Source: Mixophyes australis
Taxonomy: Eukaryota > Chordata > Amphibia > Anura > Limnodynastidae
Direction of reading: 5' to 3'
DNA: 64,000 nucleotides
Assembly (NCBI GenBank): GCA_036250195.1
Contig: JAVHZZ010000005.1
Location: 69,065,505 to 69,129,504, forward strand
Below the pieces are notes generated by a model that was given only the letters and a program-made list of their open reading frames with translations, made no database searches and was not told where the DNA came from. Both the position numbers and the translations under genes were made by a program. Positions 1 through 12,530 of the stretch are shown here, one piece after another. Position 1 is the stretch's first letter, and the number at the start of each line of letters is the position of its first letter.

Positions 1-1974
1 AACAAGAGTGGAAATGATTTTTCAGGTTTCCGTCTACTGTACAACAGGGATGGTGCCTGAGCTAAGGGCAACATCCTTTCTTACTCTTGTTATTGGGCTG
101 TACATTTGTTGAACTTACTGTAAGCTGGCCTCTCTGGATCTGAATGCAAGATCCCTGGTAAATCATCTAATTGCACAAATTTTTGATGGAATTATAGTTT
201 AAGTGGGAGTTTGGGAGCACATCATATTGTACATGGTTAAAGGGACCATGTTAAAAGCAAACACGATGTCTACTTGCTTAGTGGGAGTAAACAGACAACA
301 TGTCAGATATAAACATGATATGAACTAATGCCTACAGATCAACAAACGTATCACTATTGGCTTGCATTTAAATATCTTCAGTGACATCATAAAATTGAAC
401 TTATTTGCAGTCTGTGGCCCAGGAATTGTATAAAGTTAATTACATCCTAATGAAAAATTAAAATCAAATAATTGTAGTGAGCGTTCCATTCTATTGAGAG
501 GCATGGACCCCAAGAGGGGGTCACTGGGCAGGTAGAAAGTCTTGGGACCCGGGCCTGCCTGGGGAACCTGGCTTGTCTATGTAGTGGGTTCAACGACCAA
601 CCTGGTGTGATCTCGCCACTTTTGGCGGCAATGGAAAGGGCTCCAAGAAGTTGCTATACCGGGGCCCGAATTCCTCTTGACAGTCCTGTGGATATGTTAT
701 AGTTTACGGCAGCAGTACTCAATCCTTTTCTTTTAGCTGAAACCACAAGTGTCAGTATGCTATTATTCTGTGGCCACAAATGCATATGCGTCATTGTTCT
801 GGGTTCCCAAAAGAAAGAATGTTTTGAACATTTGGCATACAGGAGACTCCTAAAACATATTCTGTGACCCTAAATGCTTACCTCTGATTTAGGAAAGATA
901 CAAGTGTGCATACTTAAATAGTGTAGCGGCATGTGTGGAGTGCAGGGATCACAGGGAATCCACCAGTTAACTAACATTTTTAATATAATGCAATTCATTT
1001 GTTTGAATTTTAGGATGGGAGAAACATCTAAAAATTTATTTATTATGTAAAACTTGACAAACTGCAGACCTGATTTACAAATATATGAGCTGCAAAACAA
1101 AGCAGTATTTTGAGTTACAAGTACCTTGCACTTAGAGAGGCAGATTCAAGGCTTGCAAGTTATTTAAAATAGAGATATGCATACTTCATTTTAGCATGCA
1201 TCCTGGAGATGCAGCCTATTTAGAGTAGGCTACATCTCCAAAATGACCTCCTGAGATGCGTATTATGTGCAGCTTCTGAAGCCCTGGTTTGCCCTGAAGA
1301 GCAGTCCACATGCTTTTTGTGAGCCCAATTCTTCTGTGCTGAACAGGCTGGGACTGGTATCACATTGTGAGAGGAACTCCATGCTCCATACCGGTCTCCC
1401 TGTGAAAGTTTGATTAGTCCAATTTGACTTAGCTTGCTTTGGTTTCCATTTTTACAGACCCCATGCTTGTTGACCTCTTACTTTAATAATCATCTTATAT
1501 ATATTATTATATAACATTATAGAATTGGCAAAGGTGTTGAAAATACTTTAAAGAGAAAAAAAAAATCACCTTAAAACTTGGTGAGTGCTGATTATTTATT
1601 TAGTATATTGCTGCACCAATTGGAAGGTATTAGCACCCCACAGATGAATACAGGTGTTCAACCCCTTTGGCATTATTAACATTTTCATTTCCTATTGCAT
1701 TGTGGAATCAAAATTGATTTATTCAGGGATTTCAGGAATTCTCAGCAATGACCAACACAAAACATTCTGTAATGTAAAACTAAAGCAATTGTGAAGTTAT
1801 TTATTAATTAATTGCAAATTTAAAGAAGACGATAAGTATTTACCCATTTTGCTAACATACTCCTAAATAAGGCCTTGTGCAATCGGTTGTCTTCAGATGT
1901 CACATAATTACTTAATTGGAGCCTCAATGTGTACATATAGATTGATTTAAAAATAAATATACAACTGTCTAAGA
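1..1974. other. intronic/upstream sequence, no gene seen
   Basis: AT-rich sequence without a supportable coding exon. A GC-richer island at about 485-690 (with a ggggcccgaattcctcttgac stretch) looks like part of a dispersed repeat, but I cannot name it. Presumed to be intron of KCNH8, because the gene is open at the 5' side of the first visible exon. Confidence 0.4.
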
Positions 1975-2122
1975 CAGGGGTAGGCAACCTGTGGCTCTCC
2001 AGGTGTTGTGAAACTACAAGTCCCTGCATGCTTTGACAGTAGATAACCAGCAGATAGGTGGCAAGGCATGCTGGGATTTGTAGTTTCACAACACCTGGAG
2101 AGCCGCAGGTTGCCTACCCCTG
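1975..2122. mobile_element. hAT-type MITE with perfect 8-bp TSD
   Basis: A 148-bp palindromic element with termini CAGGGGTAGGCAACCTG and CAGGTTGCCTACCCCTG. The arms extend inward through AACTACAAGTCC and its complement. The flanks are identical 8-bp duplications gtctaaga at 1967-1974 and 2123-2130. CAGGG termini plus 8-bp TSD are diagnostic of hAT transposition. It has no coding capacity and was mobilised in trans. Confidence 0.92.
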
Positions 2123-3214
2123 GTCTAAGAGAATGGTTAATGTAATTCCAAACAAGAGCTTCATCGTGAAGATCAAATAACATTCAAAGTAATCATTAGG
2201 AAAAGTATATAAGATATCAAAGATCTGAAATATCCCGGAGCACTGTCATGTCCTTCATAAATAAAATTCATAAAATATAATCCAGCTGCGAATTTATCTA
2301 CAACAGACTGTCATCCAAAACTCATCATTCATGTTAGAAGAGCACTTGTTCCGGAGGACACCAAAAGGTCTAGGGAAACTATGACAGATTTACAGTCGTC
2401 ATAAATTTTTGCTTAATGGAAGGATGGTAGAAAGGAACACATTGTTTAAGAAAACATGACCAGAGTATATCAGATACCATGTAGGAAACCCACACACTAG
2501 GTGGAGGAAGATTCTATAGTGTGATGAACTAGCAACTGCATTTGGTGCAAGCCTAACACAGTGCATTAACCTGAGAACACCATCTTTACTATGAAGCTTT
2601 GTGGTGGGACCATAAAACTTGTCAAAATAGATGGCTAAAATGGATGGGGCAAGATATAGATAAATTCATGAGAAAAACCTGGTGTAGCTTGCAAGAGACC
2701 TAGGGCTTAGGCAAAGAATACTTTTCCAGCAAAAAATACCAAAATCATACAGCTAAAAAAATTAATTGGAGTGGTTCAAATTTAAAAAACAATGTCCTGG
2801 ACTGTGCCAGTCTAAGCCCAGACCTTAATTCCATTAATCTGTACAATTTAAAAATTGCTGGCTAACATAGTTTCCATCTGACCTGATGGAACTCCTGCAG
2901 TATTACAAATAATAATGAGCACAAATGATAGTGTTCAATCGTGTGAAGCTGGTAGAGATGTACCAAATATATTTACAGCTATAAGGTGCTTCTACCAAGT
3001 ATTAAAACAAGTCAGTGAATACTAATGTATTCAATCATTATATGTTTTTTATTTGTAATTATGGAAGACTAAAGATTGAAAATTGATTTTTGTTTGATAC
3101 TACAAAATATATTGTGTTGATAAGTCAAAGTATCCCTTAATAAATAAATTTTCATTCCTTGATGTACTGTAAGAAAACAAAATGTGAAAGATGACAGAAC
3201 TTTATATAGACACT

Positions 3215-3913
3215 GGACCTAATGTAGTGTTGAATGCAACTTGTGTGTAAATTATGGGCCCAAAAATGTGCACACAAAAACAAACATGTTTCAGCCCATA
3301 ACCTGAGTCGGGCAGATCTCAAGATGCGTCCAGCTCTGCATCTGTAGCATGTGAGCAAGGTTTACAACAGGCATACCTACACCTACATACACAGAACCAG
3401 GTATGAAGCATAATAAAACATGTTTTCTTATGGAAAAATACATTTTCTATTAGACTCTATATAATACAGCAGATATAAATCTTCACATTTGAATGAAAAT
3501 AACAAAAAAAAAAAATTTAAATGCACAAAATCCTGCAGTATATGCACAACCCAGCAGTTTCAGAATCAGCAGTAGTAAGTTAGTGCTGGAGATCTTCATT
3601 GTCATCAGTCTGTATTTGCAGCAGCCCCTAGTGTGGTGAAAATGATATGTTTGTAAAAGGAGTATCTGCGTCTGCATTTAGGTCTGCATCGGCTCGCGAT
3701 TCCGTGAACACGCCTTTAATGTACTTGGCCTTCGTTAGAACTCCCCTTCCCTCCTTGCTGTTACGCCTTTTCACGACATGCAAGCAGGTCCAAGTGTGAC
3801 TGCGTGCAACTCTGTATAGCCTTAGGTACTTGAATGTTTTTTTCATGGGCACGCACAGAGCAAATTCACACAATTTACACTATACAACAATCGTTCAACT
3901 CTAATTCTGGACC
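3215..3913. mobile_element. degenerate MITE, GGACCTxATGTAG family (long copy)
   Basis: The left end reads GGACCTAATGTAGTGTTGAATGCAA and the right end is an imperfect complement (TTCAACTCTAATTCTGGACC). Interior sequence at about 3660-3790 (gtatctgcgtctgcattt..ggtctgcatc) is shared with the element at 42078-42446. No clear TSD. The two small reverse-strand open frames inside are chance. Confidence 0.55.
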
Positions 3914-4439
3914 ACAGTGTGCATATCGATAGATAGCAATAAGAGATCTAACATATGCTGACATTTGACTACTTTTTGATCATTCGAGTAATATTTTCAT
4001 TTTTTTTTTATTTTAGAGAATGTCAAGACTCTCATGCAAATCAACTTTATCACAGGTACAGTACATTTTAACTGACTGCATTGTTTGACATTATTACATA
4101 CTACATATATTACATAGTGTAGTATCCTGTTATGTTATAAAATTAAACATTTACTTAAGGTTTTATATTATTTTTCTATTGGTTTGGGAGTTTTTTTTGT
4201 GTATGCAGGTCCATACAGGGTCGCTTTATGAATAGGGAGGGCTTGTGTACAAGAGGGGACAGGGTTGCCAAAGCTGTGCTGACAAGGCTGACATGATATT
4301 TGGACTATGGGAAACCCATAAATCATTGGTAATTTTCATACCTACCTCTGTCATAGGTGCACAAAAGTCAAGAGAACAGCACTGTGCCCCTTTGAAAAAG
4401 GGCCTGTGTACATTGCATATATGGTAGATCTGCCAGTGG
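3914..4439. other. intergenic-type sequence, nothing recognised
   Basis: AT-rich sequence with homopolymer T runs and no supportable gene or repeat. Confidence 0.4.
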
Positions 4440-6665
4440 GTCCATCATGTCTCTCCAAAATCATTTTGCAGCAGGAAGGTCTCACTTGAGGATATTTTTG
4501 TTTTATTCACCTAATGTGTCAGGTTACCCCCCTTGCCACAACCTCCTCCAAATGCCCTTCAGCTACCATTCTATGTCCTACTTCAGCCCTACCACAGGCA
4601 AGGAAGTCCATTCTCTTCTAATGCCCTTTCCTCCTCTCAGCATACCAACCGGATCTCATTTCTTCACACCTCCTTAGATCCCTCTCCCCATTGCCTGCTC
4701 CCACCTTGCCCATCTCTTTAACTTATTCCTCTCCACTGGTATCTTTTCCTAATGCTTTACACATGTTACCCATTCTCAAAAAAATTATATTGACCCCAAC
4801 TCCCTGCCCACTACCGCGCCATCGCTCTCCTCCCTTTTGCCTCAAAAAAACATGAATAGCTTGTCTACCAATGCCACAAACCTCTCCAATCTGGCTTCCA
4901 CCCCCTCCTCTCCACAGAAACTGCCTGACCGAAGTCATGTATGATTTTCTATCTAACAAATCCAAAGGTCACTTCTCCCTGCATATCCTCTTGGACCTCT
5001 CTGTGGCTTCTGCTGCTGCACATCCTCTTGGGTCACCTCCTACCTCTATAACCACTCTTTTTATGTTTCTACCTCAGGCTCCTTCTCCACCCAGGGGCGC
5101 ACGGAGGATTGTCTGGGGGGGGGGGGGTTCTCCCCGCCGACCGAAAAAAAAAAAAAACACGAGAGAGAGAGCTGCTGCGCTGTCCTATACAGCAGCCGCA
5201 GCGCTGTCTAAGAAGCGTCTGCTTGAAGACAGCAACGCCGCGGACGCTTCTTTGACAGCGCCACGGCTGCTGTATAGGACAGTGGCCACTTAGTTAGCGC
5301 AGGGGGGGTTTCTAGAGACTCAGAAACCCCCCTGCATGTGCCACTGCCATCCCTTCTCGGCTTCTCATAGGAGACCCTCAGGGCTCTATCATTGGCCATC
5401 TCCTTTTTTATGTATATGTACACCACTTCTCTGGGTGAACTTATCAGCTCCTTCGGCCTCCAGTGCCATCCACATGCCGACAACACCCAAATCTACCTAT
5501 CATCTACTGTCCTGTTCCCGTCCATCCTCTCTCAGGTGTACTGCTGCCCCTCTGCCATCTCCTCCTGGATATCCCAATATTTACTTAAACTCAATATGGC
5601 CAAAACTGAATTTATTGTTTTCCCTCCTGTTCTCTTCCCCTCACCACCTCTCCATCACTGTTTACAATACCAACACTTGGCAAGACTAAACTTCCTGTCT
5701 CGCAAGTCCACCTCTGCCACCCTATGTGTCAAGCCTTACACCAGCTCCCTTTCCGGGTACAGAATACTCTTCGGTATTCTCACCCCCACCTAGAGAACTT
5801 CCTATGTCTCCAACCGCATCACCCTTCATCCTTCCTCTTCCCCTCTCTGAACAGCCAATGATCACCGCTTCACCTTCCCTCTGGTAACTACATCTGACTC
5901 CCACATCCAAGATTTCTCCTGTGCTGCCCCTTAATCTGGAACAATCTGACTCATTTAATCAGGCTATACCCTAGCCTGCAAAACTCCAAACGCTCCCTTA
6001 AGACCCACCTGTTCTGTAAAGCCTACCATTCAACTGTCTAACTTTTATCTCTTGCTCTCCTTATTTTGCTTCTTCATGTATTTTGTTTTCACAAAGTCAT
6101 AGTATTCCTCGACCTTGTTTGTCATTCATCTTATCTTTTTCGTACCACCCACTCTTGTTTATACTCCTCCCATCAGCTTTCTAGTTCACTTACACTGACT
6201 CACCACTGTGTGTCTCCCGTTTATCTACCCATCCCTCAGATTGTAAGCTTTCGCAAGCAGGACCCTCTTAGCTCATGTTTTCTTCCTCTTATTACCTTTG
6301 CGTTTTGCATGCCAGATTCATTTTGCAACTCCTCCCTGGTCTCTCCATCTCCATTGTTTTCTCACCTCAATAACGTACTCTGATCCTGTTAGTCCTGCCC
6401 CCACGCATCTGGGCACAGGTTCAGCTTGCTTTGGTTCATTCTCAGGACCACTCCTCCTTCCCTTTTCTGCTTTTATTCTGTTCTGAGATACCATTATACC
6501 ATATTGCTCTGTGTGGCTGATCATAGCTGTGTTGTAATTTTCACTGCAGTGTGCTTATCATAATGTCCTGTAATGCTATGTTCTATTCTGTTCTATGCTG
6601 TCTGTACTGTGCTGCAGATCATTTGTGTTGCCTTATAAATAAAGGATAATAATAATAATATTACT
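4440..6665 (+). mobile_element. L2/CR1-like LINE, degenerate reverse-transcriptase region and 3' tail
   Basis: A broken non-LTR reverse transcriptase on the + strand, readable only by changing frame. In order it gives LSLSTGIFPNALKH (about 4715-4755), a HYRAIALLPFASK-like block (about 4810-4850), SGFHPLLSTET (about 4890-4920), SKGHFSLHILLDLS (about 4965-5005), then after an insertion GDPQGSIIGHLLF (about 5370-5410), HADNTQIYLSS (about 5475-5510) and LKLNMAKTEFIVF (about 5585-5625). The C-terminal NSKRSLKTHLFCKAYHST lies near 5985-6035. The tail ends in cttataaataaaggataat with an AAT run at about 6648-6662. The catalytic motif is ADN in place of ADD and there are many stops, so it is dead. 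The AFDTVDH block is missing. Confidence 0.85.
5092..5346. mobile_element. foldback insertion inside the LINE
   Basis: A GC-rich insert splits the LINE between the block corresponding to YVSTSGSFS and the PQGSI block. It starts CAGGGGCGCACGGAGG and ends ATGTGCCACTG. Interior arms at about 5170-5219 and 5240-5290 are inverted copies (CTGTCCTATACAGCAGCCG and its complement; AAGAAGCGTC and its complement). The CAGGGG start is hAT-like but I see no clear 8-bp TSD. Confidence 0.6.
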
Positions 6666-7974
6666 TGCTGTTTAAAGCACAGTGAAAAGCAACAATCCAT
6701 TAAGGCTTCAGTAGAAAAGTTAAAATAAAATGATTTTTTATGATATCTATAAAAAATACATAATAGTTATGTCATTCTTAATGTTATGTTTAAATATTAA
6801 TTATACATTTTAAAATACTTACTCAAATCTACAGATTGATCTCTGCGTCCATCATTCTACAATAATATATAATGCTCAGTGGAAAGGAAAGAGTGAAGGC
6901 TATTTACTTGCAGGCAGTTTTCCATCCTGTTTTCAGTGACATAAAAACCTGTATGTTGTACATGTAAGGTTAAGATAAAAGCTTAATACTGATCGTATCT
7001 AAAATGACGAAAAATTTAATTGTTAATATAGATTACAATTGTGCATTATTTAAAGAAAAAGTGGACTATTTTTCAATAGACCCCTTTCTCTGGCGAAAAT
7101 GCTGATTAGTTTTCGTGCAATAACTTATCATCACAATTTCTAAAAAAAAATAAAAAAAAATTTGCCTGTGCAACTGAGCAATACTCGCACCAAAATGAAA
7201 AGTGAGGCTTCTAGGTCGAACGCACTTAAAGGGCGACAGGGTTTGTAACAGACTGAACACTTACATTGAAGGGTTAACATCAGGGTGGGCCCGACCAATG
7301 GTAGCTCCTGTGGGAGGGTCCTGGGTTTGATATAGCTGATTGCATTTCCTGGTTTTCCTCACTCTTCAGCATGAGATCCCACCCACCCACTTCTTAGTTA
7401 CGGCAGTTTACGTTATACTGTTTGTAGTAGGAAGGCACTGCGTTCAGCGGCTGATTAGTGGGTGCTAATGGTAGTTGTCCGCAGGTCACTGTCCCCTTAG
7501 AAGCACCACTAACTCCTTGGTCCTTCGGTGAGGAGGGTCCCCTGTCCGGCTCGGTGAGGGAGGGCAGCATGCGTTTAGAAGGGGTGCAGTCACTCTGACG
7601 CTAATTCAGCACATGATAGTTTTGGGATGAGATTCCCATGGTTAGTGGATGTACGGTGGTTTCGCCAGTTCCCACGTTATCTGGTTATATCAGCTTGGGA
7701 ACTGTCCCGCAGTGCCCTTTCTCCACCACCATAGGTTAGTTAAAAGAGTAATATAAATAATAAAATATGTCCTCCATTTTTTCGCAAACTTATACATGAC
7801 TTTGTTTTTATTTGATATAAATGGTTAAGAATTTTAAGGTTGTTGTGAAGGTTATGGGGACATACATGGTGAGCCCTTTATTGTCCTGGAGTTAACTGTT
7901 AACATTTTGTCTGGCCAGTCCCTGGTGATAAAAGCATGCGTGAGCCTGCAGCAGCAGATTTGAGCTTCTATTAT
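6666..7974. other. intronic sequence with an unclassified dispersed-repeat-like block
   Basis: 6666-7260 is AT-rich with nothing recognised. 7265-7760 is distinctly GC-richer, with old CpGs and short direct motifs (cccacccacccacttct, also found at about 15345). It resembles a transposon-derived block but has no reading frame or termini I can name. Confidence 0.35.
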
Positions 7975-8900
7975 TATTTTTATTATTATTAATTTTTATT
8001 TATAGGGCACCACTAGGTGTCCGTAGCGCCTTACAGGGACAAACAAAATTACAGTACGAGGTGAGACAGCACAGAACAGTAAACAATAATCACAGTAACT
8101 CAGTGAGTTCAGGGCACAGCTAGATAGGTGAGGGAGGGGAGAGTCCTAGGTTCCGCCAACAGCGGCACCTAGGAAGGATGGCACGGGAGAGAGGGAGACC
8201 CCCAGGGGGAAAAGGAGGGAGCGAGAGGGGACGGGGAAGGGGGTCCTTGAGGAGGAAGGCTAGGTAGCTGGCGAGCAGAGTTAAAAGTGGTGGAGACAGG
8301 AGGAGAGAAGACCCTGCTCAAAGGAGCGTACAATCTAAGGAGTGGGATCGACTGACAGAGAGACACGGGGGAGAGAAGGAGAGAAGGAGGAATGGAGGAT
8401 AAGGATAAGGGAAAAGGAATGAAGGGGAAGAGTCAGAAGAAAAGGTAGGAAGTTAAGTGGGAGACTGGAAAGCTTTAAGAAAAAGGTGGGTTTTTAAAGC
8501 CCGTTTGAAACTGGACAGATTAGGGGAAGTTCTGATGGAGGGAGGGAGCTTGTTCCAGTGGAGGGGGGCAGCGCGGGCAAAGTCTTGGATACGCGCGTGG
8601 GAGGAGGTGATCAGGGGGGAAGAGAGGCGACGGTCATTGGCCGATCGGAGAGGGCGGGATGGAGCATGAGTAGAGAGGAGGGAGGAGATGTAGGGTGCTG
8701 TGGAGTTGGCGAGGGCCTTGTATGTAAGAGTGAGGAGCTTGAACAGGATTCTGAAGGGAAAGGGGAGCCAGTGAAGGGATTGGTAGAGGGGGGAGACAGA
8801 AGAGGAGCGACGAGAAAGGAAGATGAGCCTAGCGGCTGCTTTAAGTACAGATCGAAGGGGAGCAAGGTGAGAGTGGTGAGCGAGGTGAGAGTAGGTTAGC
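7975..8900 (-). mobile_element. L2/CR1-like LINE, 5'-truncated, RT C-terminal end and 3' tail
   Basis: On the minus strand, reading from 8760 to 8440, the protein FRILFKLLTLTYKALANSTA is followed by PYISSLL, PSRPLRSANDRRL, FARAAPLHWNKLP and LKTHLFLKAFQS. This is the typical end of an L2/CR1-type reverse transcriptase. The 3' part (8380 down to 7975) has the attgtacgctcctttgagcaggg motif, then gtagcgcc...ataaataaaaat and an ATT/AAT microsatellite tail. The 5' end is truncated near 8900. A tggttagctactataaaa triplication adjoins at about 8895-8960. Confidence 0.85.
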
Positions 8901-8960
8901 TACTATAAAACAGGTTAGCTACTATAAAAGTAGGTTAGCTACTATAGCTACTATAAAACA
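8895..8960. repeat. short tandem repeat, taggttagctactataaaa unit
   Basis: Three imperfect copies of a roughly 20-bp unit (aggttagctactataaaac) lie at the truncated 5' end of the neighbouring LINE. Probably a small slippage expansion. Confidence 0.6.
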
Positions 8961-11084
8961 AATAAGATAGACAAGTATTATTTTTTTTAATTTTTTTTTA
9001 AAAAAACTATATAAAAATATTTAAACATTAAAAAATGCTTAGTCAAAGAATGAAGCTTTCTTTTAATGATTTTCATCTGTTATGGATGTCTCTAGCAGAA
9101 GAGGCTTGCCATAAAACAAGTACTGCTGATATATATGTTAAATAGACATGGGAAAGCTGCCATTGGTAAAAGCCTGTGAATTTTACAGCTAACAGTATTA
9201 GGCAGTAACCCTTTGTTGTTCAGGATGCAGCATAAAAAGCTTGATTGCTTGCAATAACATCAGCATACGGCTTTATGCTTTTTAATAAATTGACCCATAT
9301 CTCCACTATTAACTTATTTTTACTATAGTTGACTATTTTCCCTATAGTATACTATTTTCCCTTATCTAAGAAGTTAAGTAATTGACCGCTACCTCTGCCA
9401 CTTCTTTCTCAACTTACAGATACTTCAGGCTGGACCATATAAAGGGGCAAATAAAAGAAAAACCCAGGACACACCATTTCAATTTATTAATAGCAACCAA
9501 GTCAAAATTGAAATAGAATTCATATTTATTATGCACCAAAGTAAAACTGCAGAGATTAAAAACCCAAGTCATTACATTTAATGATAGTCAACCCCGCAAT
9601 ATCCTAAGAGAAAAAAATAAAATACAGTGACTCCCACATTTATACAAAACAGACAGCACAATCAAGCGTTACCACTCTGCATGTCAGACAAGTGTGTACA
9701 ACTAAACAATGGAGTGAAGGTATGGCATATAACGCAGAGAACACACTCTAAAGTTCACAGGATGCCTATACACACCCCATTTCTCAAATGAACATGTTCC
9801 AGCTGCATATATTTCGGAAAATAAATCCTTGCACCCTCAGAGCATAAGCTTTAAAAGAGATTGCACACTTGCACACTTACAAAGGATAAAAACAAAATAT
9901 AACAATGTATAATAATGTACATGTAAACATAGTGTCAATCAAAGAGGAATAGAATGTTTAACACTGTTCAAGTCAAGGGGAAGGAGCTGACTAATGGCTC
10001 TTAAGTACTAGACTATATGATTAAGGAATTGCATTTATTGCATCAAAAATCCCAAGAAATATATGGTTTGGGTGAAAAGAAAGTGTCTTGTGTTGCTGCC
10101 AGCGGATTTGTTAGATTAGTAGATCTTTTTAGCGCTGACTGCCATAGCTCAACTAGAGGTTCATACTGGCAGTTTGGCCTCCATGACATCGATGTTGGTG
10201 GGGTAGACGCACATATACCAGTGTGCACAAGCATCGCCTGTTGTCTGTGATAACTAATCGAGGGCTAGCTAAGGGGGAATCTTAGATTTAGTTTACAGAA
10301 AAGTGTAGTTAGCCTTTTAAGGGAAAATATGTCATATATGTAACACATACAGTTAATTTTCTATAAATGTACAATTAAATACATAGGTTATGCTGAGCAG
10401 AAGACCTTATTTCTCTGTACATTTGCAATGATTAATGAGCTGCCAAACAGCTAGCTCTACCAAAATTAAATTTACTCCAGATGCTTTGGACCCTTAGTGG
10501 CCACATTTACTAAGCATGAAGAGATCTACATATTTAGTAAGAACAGTGCAACTTATGCCACTCCACCTCTCTGGCTGTGACTTGGCATGTGCCTTGGATG
10601 ATGAATGTTACTATATTTATGGTGTGCATAGGATATAAAGTGCATCAAATGTTTATCAGCTGAGGTTTCTGTTTTCCCATTAGTGCAAGTCACATGAGTC
10701 AGGTGCACATAAATACAATTCATTCTTTGTGGTCTGTTTAGCTATGCTCTGCTGCAAATGTGAGTAGAAACTTTGTCTGAGGACAATGCCCCATATTTTC
10801 CTATTAATTTGACCAGGAATATTTTTTATTTCTTCTTGCCCAAGCAATAATTCAAGATAAATAAGGATTGTCTTTGGTAGCATATTGTAATAATATTCTT
10901 ATTTTATGGGGCTAATATAGGGAAAATGTCCCAAAATAGCAAATCAACTTTTCTTCTCATAGTTCAGATAGTTCTCCAAAGAAGATCTATATTTTAGCTT
11001 TGATTTTTATTTCCCTTAATTGTGCACCATAGCTACACACAGATTCTAAGCACAGATCTTTATGGTGTAGGTAAGTGGTGATAA
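8961..11084. other. intronic sequence, no gene or repeat recognised
   Basis: AT-rich, with T and A homopolymers around 8980-9010. A 77-codon open frame at 10017-10250 has no splice context, no recognisable domain and an overlapping equally long frame on the other strand, so it is not called. Confidence 0.4.
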
Positions 11085-11500
11085 GATCAAGGTGGGGGAA
11101 GGGGACTAATTTGGGGTAATTGTAACCACCTCTCACTCGCACCTTCAAGACTTCTCCCATGCTGCTCCCCACTTACGGAATTCCCTACCACGCCCAATCA
11201 GGCTTTCCCACAGCCTTCTCTGAAACCCCAACTCTTTTTTAAAGTTTATATTATCCCTGATGATACTATTCACACTAATATACCATCACAGTTGTCCCAG
11301 TCTCCACTATAAGCCACACTTGCTCCCTTTTGTATCATCTGCGCCCTCTTCCACTTAGAATGTAAGCTCTCAAATGGACAGGGTCCTCTACTCTTTGTTT
11401 TCATGTCTGCATTTATTTTGTCAGCCTTGTATGTCCTTGTTTTATATATGTCCTTGTTTTATCTATGTCCTGTTTTCCCTTCTATATGACACTGTGGAGC
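11085..11500 (+). mobile_element. L2/CR1-like LINE 3' fragment
   Basis: Degenerate sequence with the conserved layout of L2-like ends: SLTRTFKTSPMLLPTYGIPY (the ...FxxAAPxLWNxLP block) near 11130-11190, then tagaatgtaagctctcaaatggacagggtcctct at about 11355-11390. The terminal AAT tail is not preserved. Confidence 0.6.
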
Positions 11501-12218
11501 AGTGTCATACAGTAGGGAAAAAAGAAGGGAAAAAAGTAATGCAGTGTTGATGTGGGACCACAAGCCTACATGACATTCATACATTTTGTATCACTAAACT
11601 AATTGAATTAGTGCCACTGATAACGAATTTAAGATTAAAGATTTTGTTTTTTTTTATTTTATAGAGGTATTGGATGTGTGGGACTGATACTTCCCTGCAC
11701 CCCAGAATTGTTGAATCACTTATTATAGTGAACAATTGAGTATATATGAATATGCTTGCCCTTGCCTTATATTTAAGTGATGTTAATACAAATATAGTAT
11801 ATTATATATTTTATACAAATAATATACATATATATTTAGTTATTTACAAAGTATTTTACCAAAAATAAATACATCAAGTATCTCCTGGGAAAATCATGAA
11901 TGAATGTGTCCTAATTACAGAGAAAATGCATTAAGCATTACAATTACAAATATGTCTATGTAGCTAAAGGACAGAAATTTTGAAAGCTCTCAGACAGGTG
12001 ACAGAATTAAGTGACTCAGGAAGGTTCTTGAAGAAATGGGGAGCCTATCGGAGACGCCTGACTATCCAGAATCCTTATGCATCTATGACCATTGTCAGGT
12101 TTCCGGAAGTCGATCTTAGGTATCAGGTGCTCTTACCTGTAGGGGTAAGAAGTCTGTTCAGGTAATTCTTTAACTTGTCCAGAAACTATTTCAATAACAA
12201 AGAGACAAAGTGAACTAT
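11501..12218. other. intronic sequence, nothing recognised
   Basis: AT-rich. The 61-codon open frame at 11980-12165 was considered as a KCNH8 exon and not supported. Confidence 0.4.
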
Positions 12219-12530
12219 GGGCCTGAGTCATTAAGGCAAAAAAGGAGTAAATGTTCTTTGGGACAAACCATGTTACAATTCAAGGGGTGCAAATTAGTTT
12301 ATTAATTTGCACATAAGTCAAATACTGGCTGTTTTTTACATCTAGCACACAAATACTTGCTAGCTTTATTAATACACTGAAATTTAAAGGTGATCTAGGA
12401 CATGTCCTACCCCAACTATAAATCTGTCCCCACATTTAAAATTTACCTCCCCCTCCAATGCAACATGGTTTTGCCCAGGTGCAAATGTTACTCCTTTTTT
12501 ATGCTTTGCTCTCCTTAATGACTCAGGCCC
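12219..12530. mobile_element. GGGCCTGAGTCA MITE, copy 1, 3-bp TSD (TAT)
   Basis: A 312-bp element with terminal inverted repeats GGGCCTGAGTCATTAAGG and CCTTAATGACTCAGGCCC, flanked by TAT at 12216-12218 and 12531-12533. The interior is shared with the copies at 22102, 61377 and 63646: gacaaaccatgtta, cacacaaatacttg, tgatctaggacatg and aacatggttttgccc. It has no open frame. The 3-bp duplication fits the TSD length of PIF/Harbinger-type elements. Confidence 0.85.

Noticed and set aside
8558..8899. 113-codon Gly/Glu-rich plus-strand frame
   Set aside because: It is the antisense of an L2/CR1-like reverse-transcriptase C-terminus.
10017..10250. 77-codon open frame, possible small gene or exon
   Set aside because: An equally long frame exists on the opposite strand; no splice sites, domain or composition shift supports it.
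11980..12165. Possible additional upstream KCNH8 exon
   Set aside because: The translation shows no KCNH8-like sequence and the boundaries do not give acceptor and donor sites in a compatible phase.
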